A DNA stretch of 7,781 nt, taken from a candidate division CSSED10-310 bacterium (GTDB lineage Bacteria; CSSED10-310; JAFGDC01). The stretch lies in contig JAFGDC010000182.1 in assembly GCA_016932295.1 (NCBI GenBank), forward strand, positions 1-7,781. Direction: 5' to 3'. Position numbers and translations under genes: made by a program. This document shows, piece after piece, positions 4,364 through 7,781 of the stretch; position 1 is the stretch's first letter, and each line of letters begins with the position of its first letter. The notes below the pieces were generated by a model, which saw nothing but the letters and a program-made list of their open reading frames with translations, was not told the DNA's origin and ran no database searches.

Positions 4364-6751
4364 TTAGAATGTCACCCGCACAGCGGCGGCGCCAGCCGGC
4401 ACGGCCAGGTCCTTATCCGCTTCCACTGCCTTGCCGTCAACACTTGCGGAGCGTGGCTTCATGGGGAGCCGCCAGATCATCCTGGGCCAGGTACGGAAGG
4501 CTGGCGTCACGCTCAGTTCCGCGCCGTTCACCACTCCTTTTATGTTGAAGGAGAGTGGTCCCCAACCGGTGGGAGCGGCGCTGCAGCGTGTGAGCATTCC
4601 CGGCTCGAACCAGGCGGGTGGAGCCACGGGAGTAAGTATCAGTTGATCTTCCTGTTCGTGAAAGAGCAGTGTCCGCAGCAGCAGCAGCCAGTCGGCGCTG
4701 GCCCAGCCATGCATGCCGTCGCCCATGCAGCCGAAACCCGTGCGGGGATGGATGGCCTCCGGCCAGTTCATGGTGGGCGAGGCTTTGGCGAGCAGGCCAT
4801 GGACGAGGTCGAGGGCGCGCCGGTCGCCGGCCGCGGCGAGGCATTGGGCGAGGTGGCAGGTCAGATAGGCGTTATATCCTGAGTGGGTGGTGGCATGCAG
4901 GAAGGCGCCTTCGCGCACGTGGTGTTCCATGAGAAAATCAACCGTTGCGGCGATGTACGGATCGTCGGCCTCCATGAGCTGCAGCGGGTAACATGCGGCG
5001 AGGATGCCGATGGATGAGGCGTCCGCCACCCGGCCGGGGGCTGGAGGCAGCACCGTGTCACCGCGCCGGCGGGTGATCTCGGCCAGCACTCGTTGCACAT
5101 CCCGGTGATAGCGCTGCTGAATATCCAGAAGCTCCCTCCGCTCCTCCATGAATCCCAGTACTCCGGCCGCTTCGGCGGCGCGTTTCAATCCGGCCAGCGA
5201 CCAGAAGTTATCCCACAGGTAATGGTCGTTCGGCCCGAAGTGTTCCGCCGAAAAACCAGCCGGCATGAGCCCCCAGTACGGTCCGGTCCGGGTTCTGGTG
5301 TCCATCCGCCGCCGCTCGATCCACCGGCATCCCTTGAGCATGGCGGGAAAGAGTCGTTCCAGGACATCCCTGTCCCGGCTCAGGCGGTAGTATTCCATGA
5401 TGGTCCAGATCGCCTGGCCCGTGCTGTCCCATTCCCCGTTCTGGCTCATGAAGTAGCCGTTCCTGCGCTGGGCATCGGGGAATGCCAGCAGCTTCCCGGG
5501 AACACGATGGAGGAAACCGAGTCTGGCCAAAGCGCACAGAATGTAGGCTGAATCCCTGAACCAGTGATGGTGGTAGGTATAAGGTCCGGGATGCACCGTT
5601 CGGCCGTCGTCCATGAGCAGCAGCCACATGCGGCTGAGAGTGAATGAGCGCTGCAGGCTTGCATCCGGCAGGAGACAGTCCAGGCCCGCGGCCAGCGCGT
5701 CCTTCCAGGCGGCACGTTCCAGCCGTTCCGCCGCTTGGAATCCGAACAGCGGTCCGGCCGCCGGATCACGAATTGCCGGTGGACTGTCATCGGCGCTCGT
5801 GGTGGCGGTCACGGTTATTTCGAAATCGTCGCCGGTATCGGACCGGATATCATAGAAGGCGGCGCCGTTGGCCAACCCGGCGCGGCAATGGCACTCGCGG
5901 CTGCGCCTGCCGGCTTCCATCGCCGCATCTCCGGCGGTTATGTCGCCAAGCCGCACCTCGTCAGGCGTGTGATGCATGAGGAGGGCGGGAGAACCATTCA
6001 CATACCACAAGTCATCCTGGACACGGATCGAATGGACCGGGCTGACACCTTCGGGATTGAAAGGCCGGATGAGGATTCCCATGCGAATGCGGCGATCTTT
6101 GTCGGGGACGACGGAAACCGTCATGAACAGCCTCGGATGGGCACCCAGGGTACATACCAGCCAGCGGGTGGTCACCGCAACACCGGCAGCCTGGAAGCGA
6201 CCGGTCAGCAGCGGCAGTTCTTCCTCGACCAGCATCTCATATACATCAGCAGCGGCGGCGGGATAATTCCTGCCGTCAACCTGGAGGATGACATCCACCG
6301 ACCAGCCGTCCCGCCATGGCATGGTCATGCCACGCGGATCCACTATCACCTCGTGGGTGCTGTCGCACGTTCCCGTAGCCGACCAGGAGCGGACGCATTG
6401 GTTGAGCAGGAAGGGATTCATGGCGCGCGGCAGGTAGGCGGGATCGCCTGGATCCAATTGACGCTGCAACCAGAAGGGCAGCAGCCAGTGTTTGTTCCGC
6501 TGGATCACGAGAGTGGTGAGCAGCCCCCGGGCGAGGATCACCGCGCCCTGTTGGAGCAGTTCCCTGGGGAAGGCCACGGGCCCCGGCTCTCCCACCGCGG
6601 CTGCCGCCTGCAGATAGTCGATCACCTGTCGTGTTGAACCGCCGATGAGTCCGGCGAGGGAACGGAGAAGGCGCGCCTTCGATGAGGGTGAGAGCGTCGG
6701 TTCCGGCGGATCCGGCTCGCATTTTCCGCAGTAGGCGGGATCGTCAGTCAT
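4364..6751 (-). CDS. Cytoplasmic six-hairpin glycosidase, glucoamylase/debranching-like
   Basis: A 795-residue protein with a C-terminal half resembling (alpha/alpha)6-barrel glycosidases (GH15, GH63 and amylo-1,6-glucosidase relatives). Visible markers are YTYHHHWFRDSAYIL at 391-405, NGEWDSTGQAIWTIMEYYR at 438-456, HYLWDNFWSLAGL at 510-522, NWPEAIHPRTG at 662-672 and CMGDGMHGWASADWL at 675-689. Such enzymes invert at alpha-glucosidic bonds; Glu440 and Glu665 are candidate acidic catalytic residues, but I assign them only by position in conserved-looking motifs. The first 330 residues look like a beta-rich N-terminal domain (repeated strands such as RWLVCTLGAHPRLFMTVSV) after a helical segment; residues 703-795 form a beta-rich tail. 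There is no signal peptide, so it should act in the cytoplasm. A CGKC pair at 8-11 is unexplained. The ATG at 6751 has GGAG 7 bases upstream. It follows the FadL-family gene by 101 bp and is probably co-transcribed with it. Exact substrate is unknown; the fold assignment is fairly sure. Confidence 0.75.
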   Translation of the reverse strand: MTDDPAYCGKCEPDPPEPTLSPSSKARLLRSLAGLIGGSTRQVIDYLQAAAAVGEPGPVAFPRELLQQGAVILARGLLTTLVIQRNKHWLLPFWLQRQLDPGDPAYLPRAMNPFLLNQCVRSWSATGTCDSTHEVIVDPRGMTMPWRDGWSVDVILQVDGRNYPAAAADVYEMLVEEELPLLTGRFQAAGVAVTTRWLVCTLGAHPRLFMTVSVVPDKDRRIRMGILIRPFNPEGVSPVHSIRVQDDLWYVNGSPALLMHHTPDEVRLGDITAGDAAMEAGRRSRECHCRAGLANGAAFYDIRSDTGDDFEITVTATTSADDSPPAIRDPAAGPLFGFQAAERLERAAWKDALAAGLDCLLPDASLQRSFTLSRMWLLLMDDGRTVHPGPYTYHHHWFRDSAYILCALARLGFLHRVPGKLLAFPDAQRRNGYFMSQNGEWDSTGQAIWTIMEYYRLSRDRDVLERLFPAMLKGCRWIERRRMDTRTRTGPYWGLMPAGFSAEHFGPNDHYLWDNFWSLAGLKRAAEAAGVLGFMEERRELLDIQQRYHRDVQRVLAEITRRRGDTVLPPAPGRVADASSIGILAACYPLQLMEADDPYIAATVDFLMEHHVREGAFLHATTHSGYNAYLTCHLAQCLAAAGDRRALDLVHGLLAKASPTMNWPEAIHPRTGFGCMGDGMHGWASADWLLLLRTLLFHEQEDQLILTPVAPPAWFEPGMLTRCSAAPTGWGPLSFNIKGVVNGAELSVTPAFRTWPRMIWRLPMKPRSASVDGKAVEADKDLAVPAGAAAVRVTF

Positions 6752-6852
6752 CTGCTCGCTCCGTATGCCGCGCAGCGGTTGAAATCGTTCACACTCGTAC
6801 TGGTGGCATTTCCGTGCCGATCGAATCCACCCATGCAGTTATCCGCCGGAGG
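6752..6852. other. Short gap between FadL-family gene and glycosidase
   Basis: 101 bp with no clear promoter or terminator. It contains the GGAG ribosome binding site of the glycosidase and a weak pairing (GGTGG with CCACC, minus strand) without a T run. This is compatible with read-through from the upstream gene. Confidence 0.4.
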
Positions 6853-7781
6853 TCAAAAAGAGTAGGTCCAATCCATCGACAGTTCGTTGTTGCTGCCCTG
6901 TCCGATGCCGTTGGTGGGGGGGAAGGTCTTGCTGTTGTGGATGTTGACGCTGGCGTATTCGTTATGCACGTATGCGATGGTTACCTTGCTTTGCGCGGTC
7001 CATTGGTAGCCGACGCCGAAGGAAAAACCCCACAGGTCGCTGGTGGGATTTTCCAGCGAGTAGGTCTGTTCCGGCACCGGGCTCCAATCGTACTGCAGGC
7101 CGCCCATGAGGTCTACCCGCGGACGGAAGTGGTAGACCACTCCCATGCCGAGGTTCCATGAGTCGGAATAGTCCTTGGGTGAGGAAGGATCGAATGGCAG
7201 AGGAGGGGTCACGACTGTCTCCTGGACCTGGAAAACGGAGTAATCGAACCAGGACAGGTCCACGGCGTATTCGACCCGCTTCGACAGGTCGAAATGAAAA
7301 CCCAGGCGCAGCGATTGCGGGATGGGAATCTTCGTGGACTGGGAACCAGATACCTTGCCTGGTCTGCCTTTGGGAGGACTCAGTTCGAAGTCGCCGTCCA
7401 TGGTCAGTGTGACCTCGGAGGTGTAGGACAGACCGATCTGCATCCAGCAGATCGGCTTGTACGTGAGACCGAAGCCGAAGTTTGCGTTGTGTTCCTGGCC
7501 GTCCAGGTGAAGATCCCAGTCATTGTCGGGATCGGCATCAGGATTGTCGTAATCGCCGAATTTCCGGTTGCCTTCCAGCGCCACGTAGATGTAGTTGATG
7601 CCACCGCCCATGGCGATCTTGTCGGTCAGTTTATAGGCCGTTGCGGCGGTGACGTAGGTGGTGATGAAGTACGCCTTGGTGGCCAGGTAGCGGGTGGGCG
7701 CATCCTCCGGCATGACCGCGCCGAACAGGTTGGGCGCGTAAACCGCCAGGGCGCCCACCAGGCGGTCGGAGAAATGGGTGC
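6853..7781 (-). CDS. FadL/OmpP1/TodX-family outer-membrane transporter, N terminus outside window
   Basis: This family forms 14-strand outer-membrane barrels that carry hydrophobic compounds such as long-chain fatty acids or aromatics inward. The frame is open to the window edge and gives 308 residues; the signal peptide and hatch region would be in the missing 100 or so residues. Supporting sequence: FSDRLVGALAVYAPNLFG at the left, TAATAYKLTDKIAMGGGINYIY, then NANFGFGLTYKPICWMQIGLSYTS, LRLGFHFDLSKRVEYAVDLSWFDYS and GGLQYDWSPVPEQTYSLENP. It ends in WTYSF, with the terminal phenylalanine expected of a barrel recognised by BamA. The GTG at 7758 is internal to conserved sequence, not a start. 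An acidic Asp/Asn/Pro-rich loop (DYDNPDADPDNDWD) probably faces outward. The substrate cannot be told from sequence, so I give no gene symbol. Stop TGA at 6855-6853. Confidence 0.88.
   Translation of the reverse strand, partial: THFSDRLVGALAVYAPNLFGAVMPEDAPTRYLATKAYFITTYVTAATAYKLTDKIAMGGGINYIYVALEGNRKFGDYDNPDADPDNDWDLHLDGQEHNANFGFGLTYKPICWMQIGLSYTSEVTLTMDGDFELSPPKGRPGKVSGSQSTKIPIPQSLRLGFHFDLSKRVEYAVDLSWFDYSVFQVQETVVTPPLPFDPSSPKDYSDSWNLGMGVVYHFRPRVDLMGGLQYDWSPVPEQTYSLENPTSDLWGFSFGVGYQWTAQSKVTIAYVHNEYASVNIHNSKTFPPTNGIGQGSNNELSMDWTYSF

Noticed and set aside
5735..6637. 300-codon open frame on the plus strand inside the glycosidase gene
   Set aside because: It is antisense to a gene with clear motifs, shows no domain and no ribosome binding site; long antisense frames also appear over galK (1612-2409) and galE (2758-3498), as expected at this GC content.
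1..7781. CRISPR array, tRNA or rRNA gene, phage or defence genes
   Set aside because: No regularly spaced repeats, no cloverleaf-like segment and no matching protein motifs were seen on either strand.

Overview
The window reads as ordinary bacterial chromosome of moderately high GC content. The cell has an outer membrane: two genes encode beta-barrel outer-membrane proteins, a FadL/OmpP1/TodX family member and a DUF6268-like protein. As far as I know, DUF6268-type barrels are found mostly in Verrucomicrobiota, Lentisphaerota and Planctomycetota, so a PVC-superphylum organism is my best guess. There is no rRNA or marker gene here to confirm it.

Layout. At the left edge (1-573, plus strand) is the C-terminal part of phosphate acetyltransferase (pta), cut by the window edge. 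Everything else recognisable is on the minus strand and converges on pta. In transcription order from the right edge these genes are: a FadL-family outer-membrane transporter (6853-7781, start outside the window); a 795-residue cytoplasmic six-hairpin, glucoamylase/debranching-like glycosidase (4364-6751); a 520-bp intergenic region rich in repeats and hairpins (3844-4363); galE (2851-3843, GTG start, strong ribosome binding site); galK (1645-2790); and a secreted DUF6268-like barrel protein (671-1558). A perfect 8-bp inverted repeat lies between the converging pta and DUF6268 stops.

How they work together. GalE and GalK are two of the Leloir galactose enzymes; galT is not in the window. GalK phosphorylates galactose, and GalE interconverts UDP-galactose and UDP-glucose. 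The glycosidase upstream probably acts on an intracellular or imported alpha-glucan or oligosaccharide, which makes a loose carbohydrate-use neighbourhood. Pta belongs to acetyl-CoA/acetate metabolism and is on the opposite strand, so it is probably a separate unit.

The most interesting part is the region between the glycosidase and galE. A 16-bp sequence occurs there three times. Two copies, 3 bp apart and inverted, sit inside a perfect 18-bp-arm hairpin followed on the minus strand by a T-rich run, so it could terminate the glycosidase transcript. The third copy, about 280 bp away and inverted relative to the middle one, gives the interval the outline of a small terminal-inverted-repeat element (MITE- or REP/BIME-like). 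Inside that interval a 17-bp palindrome lies directly over and downstream of a plausible minus-strand -10 box, as an operator for galE-galK would. I see no RNA genes, CRISPR arrays, transposase genes or defence genes, and no convincing undescribed multi-gene system.
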